From Paracoccus alcaliphilus (GTDB lineage: Bacteria; Pseudomonadota; Alphaproteobacteria; Rhodobacterales; Rhodobacteraceae), in NCBI RefSeq assembly GCF_028553725.1, contig NZ_CP067124.1, positions 1,684,001 to 1,748,000 of the forward strand: 64,000 nt of DNA, given 5' to 3'. Under the pieces are notes generated by a model, which was given only the letters and a program-made list of their open reading frames with translations, was not told the DNA's origin and searched no databases. The position numbers and the translations under genes are program-made. Below are positions 44,122 through 52,785 of the stretch, piece by piece (the stretch's first letter is position 1; each line of letters opens with the position of its first letter).

Positions 44122-45170
44122 GGCTTTGTTGCGCAAATGGCTGACGGGATTCATCTTGCGAAACCAGTGTGCTAGCAGGGAGCATGAGCAACTGGACCCC
44201 AACGAGATACAAGACCACGAACTGGTCGTCCTATAATTCTGCCCTGAAGCGACGTGGCTCGCTGACGATCTGGTTTGATCCGTCGATGATCTGGTCGCCG
44301 CCTCCGAGCGGCAAACGAGGCCGCCAGCAAGCTTACAGCGATGCGGCCATCCAGGCTTGCCTGACGCTGAAAGTGCAGTTTGGCATGCCGTTGCGGCAGG
44401 TGACGGGCTTTGTCGAAAGTCTGCTCGGTCTGGCGGGGCTGGACTGGGCGGTTCCGGATTACAGCACGCTATGCCGCCGACAGAAGACCCTGACGGTGGA
44501 TATTCCCTATCGGGGTGGCCACGGCCCGTTACACCTGCTGATCGACAGCACCGGCATCAAGGCGGAGGGCGAAGGCGAGTGGAATGCCCGCAAGCACGGT
44601 GGCACCAAGCGGCGCATCTGGCGCAAGGTTCACATCGCGGTCGATGAGGAAACGCTGGAGGTGCGGGCCGTCGAGGCGACCGGGAGCGATATCGGTGATG
44701 CGCCGATGTTACCGGAATTGCTCAGCCAGATCCCACCCGATGAGGACATCGGCTCCGTGACTGGCGACGGGGCTTTTGATACCCGCAAGTGCCATGACGC
44801 AATTGCGGATCGAGGGGCAGAGGCGATCATCCCGCCGCGCAAGAATGCCCAACCCTGGAAGCCGACAACTGCCGGCGCGTGCGCCCGCAACGAAATCCTC
44901 CGGGCCGTCAAATATCTCGGTCCGGCGATCTGGCGACGATGGAGCGGGTACCACCGCCGAAGCCGCATCGAGGCAAAGATGCATTGTGTAAAACGTCTGG
45001 GTCAGAGCCTCATGGCGCGGGACTTCGACCGGCAGGTCGCCGAGATCCAAATCCGCTGCGCCGTCATGAACCGTTACACGGCTCTCGGCACGCCCACGAC
45101 AATGGCCGCAGGATAAGTCTGTCCAAGGAAAGGGGAACTATACCCAAAGCACCTTTTGCGCAACAAAGCC
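44122..45170 (+). mobile_element. IS5-family element, IS903-type (1049 bp)
   Basis: The terminal inverted repeats GGCTTTGTTGCGCAAA (44122) and TTTGCGCAACAAAGCC (ending 45170) are perfect for 16 bases. Length and a single transposase gene match the IS903 group. The 9-bp flanks are not repeated, so the flanking DNA was rearranged, in line with different IS fragments on each side. Confidence 0.88.
44184..45116 (+). CDS. IS5-family (IS903-type) transposase
   Basis: The 310-residue enzyme starts MSNWTPTRYKTTNWSSYNSA at ATG 44184. DDE motifs are HLLIDSTGIKAEGEGEW, SVTGDGAFDTRKCHDAIADR and RSRIEAKMHCVKRLGQSLMA with the catalytic Glu. It appears complete and is the only intact transposase between 43.6 and 46.1 kb. 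Confidence 0.92.
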   Translation: MSNWTPTRYKTTNWSSYNSALKRRGSLTIWFDPSMIWSPPPSGKRGRQQAYSDAAIQACLTLKVQFGMPLRQVTGFVESLLGLAGLDWAVPDYSTLCRRQKTLTVDIPYRGGHGPLHLLIDSTGIKAEGEGEWNARKHGGTKRRIWRKVHIAVDEETLEVRAVEATGSDIGDAPMLPELLSQIPPDEDIGSVTGDGAFDTRKCHDAIADRGAEAIIPPRKNAQPWKPTTAGACARNEILRAVKYLGPAIWRRWSGYHRRSRIEAKMHCVKRLGQSLMARDFDRQVAEIQIRCAVMNRYTALGTPTTMAAG

Positions 45171-45418
45171 TGCTCGGCCTCGAAAAGCCTGATGAAAACA
45201 TCGGCTTTGACCCAGTCGCGGTATCGCTTGAAGACGGTGTTCCAGTTGCCGAAGAATGCGGGCAGGTCACGCCACGGACTGCCCGTGCGCACCACCCATA
45301 GCACCGCTTCGAGAAACCGTCGGTTGTCGCTACCGCTGCGTCCCGGGTCCGTCGGCTTGCCCAGACAATGCGGCTCCATCTTCGCCCACTGGGCGTCAGT
45401 CAGTACGAATCGTTCCAT
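45171..45418 (-). pseudogene. IS5-family transposase N-terminal fragment
   Basis: The minus-strand frame from ATG 45418 reads MERFVLTDAQWAKMEPHCLG and TGSPWRDLPAFFGNWNTVF, the standard N-terminal domain of IS5/IS427-type transposases, then is cut by the IS903-type element after FEAEQAL. The catalytic half is missing. The 50-100 bases to its right are probably its own left end. Confidence 0.8.
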
Positions 45419-45525
45419 CCGAAGCTTGAATCACAATCAAGCTTGGACCGGAAACCTGAATCTCAACAGGCCTTAGGCAGGCTTCTGGTTGATTATGGCG
45501 GCTACGGAACGCGCAGCGAAGGGCG

Positions 45526-45900
45526 CTGAAAATGTGGCTTGAGGGCATCCTGCGTGGTGCATTGCGTCGAATAGCGTCTCGATATGGCCGCGCTGATGGG
45601 CAAGCTGGTTCGTGACCTCGTGCGTGACGATGATGTGGGTCTCGGTATCGACGGCACTCTGGACGTTGTAGCCGAGCATGCCGCGATGCCGGGTACTGGT
45701 TGCCATGGGGCGGGCATCGGGATCGGTCAGGGAAATCTGGCCGACCGGGGTATCGGCCAAGGCCTTGTCCATCCCTTCAGCCGCGCGATCTCCTGCAGGA
45801 TACGACCGTAGCGGCGGGCGAGGTGCCGCACCTTCTCGACGCGGGCTTCGCCTTCCTCCTGCCGGTCAATACGCACCATCGTAACTGGTCGGCTACCTTC
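45526..45900 (-). pseudogene. IS1182-family transposase fragment, frameshifted
   Basis: On the minus strand one frame carries VGQISLTDPDARPMATS and GYNVQSAVDTETHIIVTHEV, the core of IS1182-type transposases. The preceding segment (VRIDRQEEGEARVEKVRHLA) is in another frame, so a frameshift lies near 45770. Both ends are missing. Confidence 0.75.
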
Positions 45901-46035
45901 TGACTGGCTGAGCGCGCGACAGATGCAACGACTTCAGCCCTTCTTTCCCAAGATGCCGGGGTGGGCGAGATCTGACGACTGCGAGGTGCTGAGCGGGATC
46001 ATCTACGTCATGCGCTATGGGTTGGTGTGGGCCAG
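45901..46035 (+). pseudogene. IS5-family transposase N-terminal fragment (plus strand)
   Basis: The frame reads QMQRLQPFFPKMPGWARSDD and SGIIYVMRYGLVW, the beginning of an IS5-type transposase different from that at 45171. It ends where the LysR gene region starts. No catalytic residues are present. Confidence 0.65.
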
Positions 46036-46069
46036 CTGCAACGCAACAGGGGCCCGTTTCAGCGCGAGA

Positions 46070-46987
46070 TCAACCGCCGACCGTGGGGTTCAAGATCTCG
46101 TCCAGATCGCGCTTAACGATATCGCTCAGTGCGGCGGAGAACAGTGCGATTATCCTGTCGTCCTGCCTCCCGGGGTGAAAGACCAGAAAGCCACGATGCT
46201 TGATTGCGGGCAGGAATGGTCGAGTGATCACATCGCTGGCTTTGTATTCAAACGCCGCGAGTGGGTTGACGATGGCCACGCCAAGCTGCTGCGCAACAAG
46301 CGCACATGTGACAAGGCTGTAGGATGTCTTGAGATTAACTCGGCGTGATACGACAGCTTCGGCGAAAAGTTCGTCAATCTCGGAGCGGCCGAACTCGTTC
46401 TGGGGCGGAGAGATAAACGGCTCATCGGCCAGATCATCTGGGGTGATGATCTTTTTTTTTGCAAGGCGATGCTCGCGAGGCATAACGCAAACGGCGTCAA
46501 CCTCATATAACTTCTCACTCTGCAGTCCGTAGGCTTCGCTCACCTGCGATACGATCCCCATGTCCGATGTCTGGTCATCGACCCATTGCGCAACGTCGGA
46601 TGAGTGTCCGATGTTGACCGAAATGCTGGCTTCCGGAAAATCCTCCACAAATTTCTTGATCGCCCGCGGAACAAGGCCCAACGCCAGTATCTGCACCGCA
46701 GCGATTGATAGCGATCCGCCGCTGAACCGACGAATTCGTGCGGCGGCTTCCTCAAGATAGCGTAGACCGTTGAAGCTTCTTTGAACCTCCTTGAAGAAGG
46801 CCAATCCCTCACCTGTGGGAACGAGTCGGCCGGGCAGGCGCTCGAAAAGGCGCAGCCCGGTCAACTTTTCAAGCTGGGCGATGGACCGGCTGACATTGGG
46901 TTGCGAGGTGTGCAGGACTTTCGCTGCGGTGGTCGTTGATCCCGACATCATCACCGCCCGAAATGCCTCGACATGCGAAAACCGCAT
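46070..46987 (-). CDS. LysR-type regulator (opine/amino-acid catabolism type)
   Basis: The 305-residue regulator starts at ATG 46987. The N-terminal helix-turn-helix (FRAVMMSGSTTTAAKVLHTS, QPNVSRSIAQLEKLTGLRLF) is close in pattern to OccR/NocR regulators of opine catabolism. The effector domain (from about 90) is complete, ending DLDEILNPTVGG. It is divergent from the transporter and oxidase operon starting at 47395 and probably activates it when the imported compound is present. The IS5 fragment at 45901 ends close to its stop but leaves the gene intact. Confidence 0.9.
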   Translation of the reverse strand: MRFSHVEAFRAVMMSGSTTTAAKVLHTSQPNVSRSIAQLEKLTGLRLFERLPGRLVPTGEGLAFFKEVQRSFNGLRYLEEAAARIRRFSGGSLSIAAVQILALGLVPRAIKKFVEDFPEASISVNIGHSSDVAQWVDDQTSDMGIVSQVSEAYGLQSEKLYEVDAVCVMPREHRLAKKKIITPDDLADEPFISPPQNEFGRSEIDELFAEAVVSRRVNLKTSYSLVTCALVAQQLGVAIVNPLAAFEYKASDVITRPFLPAIKHRGFLVFHPGRQDDRIIALFSAALSDIVKRDLDEILNPTVGG

Positions 46988-47394
46988 CCATGATTCTCCG
47001 CGAATGATCCGTCATCGATTTCCCATGTTCCGCAATATGGCAAGAGAGGGCGCCCGACGACAAGCAGGACAATGGGCCATCTCATCCCCAAGGCGTCGGC
47101 AGGCAGGCCATCGGACAGCTTGCCGGAACAGGAACCGAGAAAGTTCTGTCTGCGGCGCATGAATTCTTAATTGATATGCGTTTTCCGATCAAGGGCTGTG
47201 CGCATGGGCTGTGCTGTGACGATATTTCAGGCAATGATGGCATCTTTGCGCAGAAGCCATATCATTTATGCATGACCCCTCCCCAACTTTCGATTTGCCC
47301 CAAGGGGGGCGGAACCCTTAGCGTTCCAGCTGTCGCATGAAGCTGCGGGACGTGGCTTCCGGACGGCAAACAAGAAAAACGACAGGGAGATGTC
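46988..47394. other. Divergent control region between LysR and transporter operon
   Basis: A 407-bp non-coding stretch. The AT-rich part near 47162-47180 and the segment before 47395 (CAGGGAGATGTC ribosome-binding site) are compatible with promoters. I could not identify a convincing LysR T-N11-A operator. No gene is visible. Confidence 0.4.
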
Positions 47395-48426
47395 ATGAAA
47401 CGGATCAGCGTTCTCGCCATGCTGGCGGCATCTGTAGCTGCCTCGCCGCTTGCCGCGCAAGAGACCTTGTATTTCGCGGGCTATTCTGGGGATTTCCAGA
47501 CGATGTTCGAAAACGAGATCGCGCCCGGCTTCGAGGCGGAGCATGATGTCAATATCGTCTTTGTGCCGGGGAACTCCAGCCAGACGATCGCGAAGCTGCA
47601 GGCGCAGAGGAACAATCAGGAAATCAGCGTCGCGCTGGTGGATGACGGGCCGATGCAGATGGCGGTGCAGTTCGGATTGTGTGACAGCGTCAGCGATGCC
47701 GACGCCTATGCCGAACTCTACGATATGGCAAAGCCGGAAGCCTTCGAGGGCAGGGCAGTGGGCATCGGTCTGGTTGCGACCGGAATCGCCTATAACAAGG
47801 AAAAATTCGACGGCCAGGGTTGGGACGTCCCGACCTCGTGGAACGATCTTACGGATGACAGGTTCGACAAGCGGGTGACATCCAACCCGATCAGCGGCAC
47901 ATTTGGTCTGAATTCACTTCTGATGTTCGCCCGCATGAATGGCGGCAGCGAAGAGAATATCCAGCCGGGTATGGATGCGATCCGCGAGAGACTGGCACCG
48001 AAAGTGGTCACCTGGTCGTCGTCGAATGCCGAGATGGCGCAGATGTTCCAGAATGGCGATATCGACTTGGGCGTCTGGGGCAGCAATCGCACAGTCGCGC
48101 TGAGGAATACCGGCTTTCCCGTGGAATTCGTTTATCCCGACGAGGGTGCGCCCGCCATCATAGCCTCGGCTTGCGCCGTTACGGACGGCCCGCAGGCCGA
48201 ACTGGCTCAGCAATTGCTGGTTTATCTCGTCTCGCCCGCAGTGCAGCAGAAGCTGGCGACGGAGGGTTTCGGACCCACCAACCGCGAAACCATACTGGAC
48301 GCCGATATCGCCGAGGACGTTCCTTACGGAGAAGAGAAGTTGTCGAAGATGATCAGCCTGGACTGGGATGTCATCAACGCAAACCGGGCGGATTGGACCA
48401 GGGAATGGACCCGCACCGTTGAATAA
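47395..48426 (+). CDS. ABC transporter substrate-binding protein (PotD/opine type)
   Basis: The 343-residue periplasmic protein has a signal peptide (ISVLAMLAASVAASPLAA) cut before QETLYFAGYSGDF. The family 1/8 extracellular binding fold shows FVPGNSSQTIAKLQAQRNNQ, GIGLVATGIAYNKEKFDGQG and WDVPTSWNDLTDDRFD. It is the first gene of an eight-gene operon encoding import and oxidation of what is probably an opine or amino-acid derivative. GGGAG at good spacing precedes the start. Confidence 0.92.
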   Translation: MKRISVLAMLAASVAASPLAAQETLYFAGYSGDFQTMFENEIAPGFEAEHDVNIVFVPGNSSQTIAKLQAQRNNQEISVALVDDGPMQMAVQFGLCDSVSDADAYAELYDMAKPEAFEGRAVGIGLVATGIAYNKEKFDGQGWDVPTSWNDLTDDRFDKRVTSNPISGTFGLNSLLMFARMNGGSEENIQPGMDAIRERLAPKVVTWSSSNAEMAQMFQNGDIDLGVWGSNRTVALRNTGFPVEFVYPDEGAPAIIASACAVTDGPQAELAQQLLVYLVSPAVQQKLATEGFGPTNRETILDADIAEDVPYGEEKLSKMISLDWDVINANRADWTREWTRTVE

Positions 48427-48489
48427 GGGGGCGCGCCCTGCGCGCTTTCGCCCGCGGCAGTCAGACAACAACCCAAGCCAGGCAGAGAC

Positions 48490-49560
48490 ATGAGCACACT
48501 CACCCTACGGGGCCTTGCGAAGACCTATGCGCCGAATGTGCGGGCCGTCAAGAGCATCGATCTTGAGGTCCAAAGCGGTGAGTTCGTCTCGCTGCTGGGC
48601 TCTTCGGGCTGCGGCAAGACCACGACACTTCAGATGGTCGCGGGATTCGTTGCCCCCACAGCCGGGCAGGTTCTGCTGGATGGTAGGGACGTCACCTATC
48701 TGGAGCCTGACAAGCGGGACATGGGCGTCGTCTTTCAAAGCTATGCACTGTTTCCACATATGACCGTCACGCAGAACGTGCGCTTCGGCCTTGAGATGCG
48801 CAGGCTTCCGGAAAGCGAGATCAAAGAACGAGTCGCCGAGGCGCTGTCGATGGTCCGGCTTGCCGGGCTGGACGACCGCTATCCAAGTGAACTGTCCGGA
48901 GGACAACGCCAGCGCGTCGCGATCGCGCGTGTGCTGGCCATCCGTCCGCGCGTCCTTCTGCTGGACGAGCCGATGTCCAATCTGGACGCAAAACTGCGAG
49001 GCGAGATGCATGTCGAGCTGCGCGGCTTGCAGAGGCGATTGGGCATTACCACGATCCTCGTCACCCACGATCAGGTCGAGGCGATGACCATGAGCGACAG
49101 AATCGCCGTGATGGCGAACGGCACCATTGCCGAGCTTGGCACCCCGCAAGAGGTCTATGACATCCCGGCAACCGAATTCGCCTTCAATTTCCTTGGCCAG
49201 TCGAACACGATCACCGGCAAGGTGCTGGGCCATGACGACAGTTTCACGCAAGTGCGCGTCGGGTCGAGCACGATCAACATTCCGCAGCGGAATGCCGGGC
49301 TGGCGGGTGATGTGCGGTTCTTTATCCGGCCAGAGCGGCTTATGCTGACATCACCGGAGACAGGGATCATCACGGGCCGCGTCGCCACGCGGCTTTTCCT
49401 TGGAAATACCTGGACCTACGAGATCGACAGCCCTTTGGGCCGGCTGCGGGTGTTCAAGGTGAACACAAGGGGCGGTCAGCCCCAAGAGGGGGATCAGGTC
49501 GGAATCAAATGGAACGAGGCGGATATGCAATCCGCATCCGAGGAAATCGCCCATGTCTGA
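48490..49560 (+). CDS. ABC transporter ATP-binding protein (PotA type)
   Basis: The 356-residue ATPase has Walker A LGSSGCGKTTTLQ, signature LSGGQRQRVAIARV, Walker B LLLDEPMSNLDAKLRG and switch LVTHDQVEAMTMSDR, followed by a TOBE domain (about 270-350). It energises the two downstream permeases. It overlaps the permease start (49553). Confidence 0.94.
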   Translation: MSTLTLRGLAKTYAPNVRAVKSIDLEVQSGEFVSLLGSSGCGKTTTLQMVAGFVAPTAGQVLLDGRDVTYLEPDKRDMGVVFQSYALFPHMTVTQNVRFGLEMRRLPESEIKERVAEALSMVRLAGLDDRYPSELSGGQRQRVAIARVLAIRPRVLLLDEPMSNLDAKLRGEMHVELRGLQRRLGITTILVTHDQVEAMTMSDRIAVMANGTIAELGTPQEVYDIPATEFAFNFLGQSNTITGKVLGHDDSFTQVRVGSSTINIPQRNAGLAGDVRFFIRPERLMLTSPETGIITGRVATRLFLGNTWTYEIDSPLGRLRVFKVNTRGGQPQEGDQVGIKWNEADMQSASEEIAHV

Positions 49561-50422
49561 CGCATCCGCCAGGACGGGCAGCCAGCCCTGGCTGTTATCC
49601 TTTCCATCGATCGCCCTGTTTCTGGGACTTCTGGTGGTGCCGCTGGCACTGACCGCGATCCTGTCCTTCAACGTTTTCGATTCGATGGCGGGGACACAGG
49701 ACGAATTCACCGCTGACAATTACATCGAGATACTCACCGATCGATACTATTTCGAACTGTTCCTGCGGACGGCCCTGATGTCGGGTGGAGTGACGCTGCT
49801 GTGCATCCTTGTGGGCGTGCCGGAAACGATCATTCTGTCAAGGATGCAGCCACGCTATCAGGGAATCTTCTTCGTGATGATCCTAGGACCTCTGCTGATA
49901 TCGGTCGTGGTCCGTACCCTTGGCTGGTCCATCCTGCTGGGGCGCGAGGGGCTGATCAATCGGGCACTTGTCGAGCTGGGGCTGATCCAGACACCCTTGC
50001 AGCTGATGTATTCCATGACCGGCGTAGTGATCGCGCTGACCCATGTGATGCTGCCCTTCATGGTCATCGCCGTCTGGAGCACGCTGCAAAAGCTGGACGG
50101 GCAGGTCGCGGATGCCGCCCGTTCGCTTGGGGCGGGATCCTTTACCACTTTCCGGCGGGTGATCCTGCCGCAGCTTCTGCCGGGGATTCTGTCCGGTTCG
50201 ATCATCGTCTTCACCTTGTCGGCCTCTGCCTTCGCAACCCCTGCCCTGATCGGTGGGCGCCGCGTGAAGGTCGTGACGACATCGATCTATGACGAATTTC
50301 TCAGCACGATGAACTGGCCGCTGGGCGCAGCCATCGCGATCCTGCTGCTGATCGGCATCGCCTGCGTGGTCATGGGCAGCAATCGCATCATTGAGCGCAA
50401 ATTCAAGCAGGTGTTCTCATGA
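49553..50422 (+). CDS. ABC transporter permease (PotB type)
   Basis: The 289-residue inner-membrane protein has six predicted helices and the EAA loop DAARSLGAGSFTTFRRVILPQLLPG. It starts inside the end of the ATPase gene (ATG 49553) and overlaps the second permease by ATGA, indicating coupled translation. Confidence 0.93.
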   Translation: MSDASARTGSQPWLLSFPSIALFLGLLVVPLALTAILSFNVFDSMAGTQDEFTADNYIEILTDRYYFELFLRTALMSGGVTLLCILVGVPETIILSRMQPRYQGIFFVMILGPLLISVVVRTLGWSILLGREGLINRALVELGLIQTPLQLMYSMTGVVIALTHVMLPFMVIAVWSTLQKLDGQVADAARSLGAGSFTTFRRVILPQLLPGILSGSIIVFTLSASAFATPALIGGRRVKVVTTSIYDEFLSTMNWPLGAAIAILLLIGIACVVMGSNRIIERKFKQVFS

Positions 50423-51228
50423 AAGACAAAGGTCTTGGTTCCAACGGCATTGGTTCCCTCATCTTCCATACGCTGTTCATGATCTTCATCATCGCACCGC
50501 TTGCGGTCATCATCCTCGTGTCGTTTTCCGATAAGGGCTATATCTCGATGCCTTTCGATGGCGTGTCCCTGCGCTGGTATCGGGCGATCCTCGATGCGCC
50601 GGAATTGATGAACGCGCTCTGGATCTCGATCTGGATCGGGCTTGGTGCGGCGACCGTCGCGTCGCTGGTGGCGGTTCCGGCGGCCATCGCCATCGCGCGA
50701 TACCGCTTTGCCGGACGCGATGCGCTGATGGCGCTGTTGCTGTCACCGCTGATGATCCCGCATGTCGTTCTGGGGGTGGCTTTCCTACGCTTCTTTTCCC
50801 TGATGGGATGGAGCGGGTCGTTCATGGCGCTGTTGCTGGTCCATGCCTTGATCGTCGTCCCCTTCTCGTTGCGGTTGACCCTGGGGGCGATCATTGGGCT
50901 TAGCCGCGATGCCGAACTGGCGGCACGATCCTTGGGGGCGTCGCGGTGGATCGCCTTCCGGCGCATCCTGCTGCCGCTGATCCTGCCCGGCGTCGCGGGT
51001 GGATGGGTGCTGTCGTTCATCCAGAGCTTTGATGAGGTCACAATGACTGTTTTCATCGCGACTCCCGGTATGACCACGCTTCCGGTGGCGCTGTATCATC
51101 GCGTCTCGATGCTGACGGACCCGGTGACCACCTCGGTCTCGGCCATCATGATCGTCGGCACGATGGTCATGATGTTCATTCTGGACCGGCTTGTCGGGAT
51201 CGACAGGGTGCTGATCGGCAAGAAGTAG
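50419..51228 (+). CDS. ABC transporter permease (PotC type)
   Basis: The 269-residue permease has six predicted helices and EAA loop LAARSLGASRWIAFRRILLP. The beginning SLIFHTLFMIFIIAPLAVII is typical of PotC-like subunits. It completes the importer. The next gene of the operon starts about 90 bases later. Confidence 0.93.
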   Translation: MKDKGLGSNGIGSLIFHTLFMIFIIAPLAVIILVSFSDKGYISMPFDGVSLRWYRAILDAPELMNALWISIWIGLGAATVASLVAVPAAIAIARYRFAGRDALMALLLSPLMIPHVVLGVAFLRFFSLMGWSGSFMALLLVHALIVVPFSLRLTLGAIIGLSRDAELAARSLGASRWIAFRRILLPLILPGVAGGWVLSFIQSFDEVTMTVFIATPGMTTLPVALYHRVSMLTDPVTTSVSAIMIVGTMVMMFILDRLVGIDRVLIGKK

Positions 51229-51320
51229 ATCGCTTCAATCAGGGTGACGGGGCTGCCTGCCGCATTGCGGCGGACGGGAAAGGCTTGCCCGATGACATGG
51301 GCACCGAAAGGCTGGAGAAA

Positions 51321-52457
51321 ATGATTTCAAATCAAGTGACGGTTGTCGGCGGAGGGCTGGTCGGGGCCGCTATCGCCTACGGGGCGGCCCGTCGCGGACT
51401 GTCCGTCAGGGTGCTGGACCAGGGCGATACCGCGTTTCGCGCCTCGCGGGGGAATTTCGGTCTGGTCTGGCTTTCCAGTAAGGGCGGGGGGATGCCGGAA
51501 TATGCCCGCTGGACGCGGGAGGCAGTTGGCCTTTGGGGCGGCTTCCATCAGGAATTGCTGGATCTGACCGGGGTCGATAGCGGGCTGGTCCAGCAAGGCG
51601 GGTTCTGGCTGGGTTTCAGCGATGAGGAAGTGCAGAAGCGCGCCGATCTGCTTGCGAAGATCGACCGAGAGGCGGGCGGCATCCCGTTTCGCATGATGGA
51701 GCCCGCTGAGATCCGGCAATACCTGCCCGATATCGGCCCGAAAGTGGCGGGTGGCAGTTGGGGCGCGCATGACGGCATGGCAAACCCCTTGTTTCTGCTG
51801 CGCGCCCTGCATTCGGGGCTGAAGAAATGTGGCGCGGACATCATTGCGGGCGTCGATATCACCGCGATTGAACATGATGCGGCGGCGGGGCGTTTTACCG
51901 CGCGAAGCCGCGACGGGCAAAGCTGGACCAGCGGCCGGATCGTCATTGCGGCGGGACTCGGGGTGTCTGGTCTGGCCGAGCAGGTGGGCATCCACGCGCC
52001 GGTTGTGACGACGCGGGGACAGGTGCTGATTACCGAACGCCTGAAGCCGTTCATGGATTATCCGACGAACAAGGCGCGCCAGACCGCGGAAGGGACCGTC
52101 CAGATCGGCTCGACGACCGAGGATGTGGGGCTGGACGACGGCACGACGGTCGAGAAGATCGAATGGCTGGCCCGGCGGGCCGTGGACACGTTTCCGCATC
52201 TGGCCCATGCGCGGCTTGTCCGGGCTTGGGGGGCGTTGCGGCCGCTGACCCCGGATGGATATCCGATCTATCAGGAATCCGAGACCTGCCCGGGCGCCTT
52301 CGCGGCGGTCTGCCATAGCGGCGTCACCCTTGCCGCCATCCATGCCAATATCCTCGGTCCGTGGATGGGCGGGCTGATGGATGCTCCCGCCGGCGTCGCC
52401 CGGTTTTGCGGCTCGCGCTTCCTTGGCAAGAACACGAGGTATGCAAGTGACCACTGA
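51321..52457 (+). CDS. FAD-dependent D-amino-acid/opine oxidase-like subunit
   Basis: The 378-residue flavoprotein starts at ATG 51321 (GGAG four bases upstream; ATG 51297 is possible). The N-terminal dinucleotide motif is VTVVGGGLVGAAIAYGAARR, and the DAO fold shows GNFGLVWLSSKG, GGSWGAHDGMANPLFLLRAL and GVSGLAEQVG. It resembles the beta subunit of opine oxidase, hydrogen cyanide synthase and hydroxyproline dehydrogenase, which take electrons from an amino or imino acid. The next two genes provide the other subunits. Confidence 0.88.
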   Translation: MISNQVTVVGGGLVGAAIAYGAARRGLSVRVLDQGDTAFRASRGNFGLVWLSSKGGGMPEYARWTREAVGLWGGFHQELLDLTGVDSGLVQQGGFWLGFSDEEVQKRADLLAKIDREAGGIPFRMMEPAEIRQYLPDIGPKVAGGSWGAHDGMANPLFLLRALHSGLKKCGADIIAGVDITAIEHDAAAGRFTARSRDGQSWTSGRIVIAAGLGVSGLAEQVGIHAPVVTTRGQVLITERLKPFMDYPTNKARQTAEGTVQIGSTTEDVGLDDGTTVEKIEWLARRAVDTFPHLAHARLVRAWGALRPLTPDGYPIYQESETCPGAFAAVCHSGVTLAAIHANILGPWMGGLMDAPAGVARFCGSRFLGKNTRYASDH

Positions 52458-52785
52458 GACGCTTTTCTCAATTCCCGCAAGCGCCGGCCAGAAGATGGTC
52501 AGAATCGAGTTCGAGGGCGAGACCTTTCAGGTGCCCGAGGGGATCAGCGTGGCCGCCGCGCTGCTGAGCAATGGCCGGGGCGCATTCCGCACCAGCATCG
52601 TCGGCGGCGCGCCGCGCGCGCCCTATTGCATGATGGGCATCTGCTTCGAATGTCTGGTCGAGATCGACGGGATCCCTGCGCGGCAAGGCTGCATGACCCC
52701 CGTCCGCAACGGGATGATCATCAGGCGCCAACCGGGGGCGCCGTCCCTGAAGGCGCTGGCTTCGGGAGGCAGGAATGAACACTGA
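52441..52785 (+). CDS. (2Fe-2S)-binding small subunit of the oxidase
   Basis: The 114-residue protein starts at ATG 52441 within the end of the previous gene. The cysteines 63, 68, 71 and 84 in PYCMMGICFECLVEI and QGCMTP form a ferredoxin-type cluster site (Fer2_4). Such small proteins act as the electron-transfer subunit between two flavin subunits in HcnA/OoxA-like complexes. It overlaps the next gene by 11 bases. Confidence 0.9.
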   Translation: MQVTTETLFSIPASAGQKMVRIEFEGETFQVPEGISVAAALLSNGRGAFRTSIVGGAPRAPYCMMGICFECLVEIDGIPARQGCMTPVRNGMIIRRQPGAPSLKALASGGRNEH

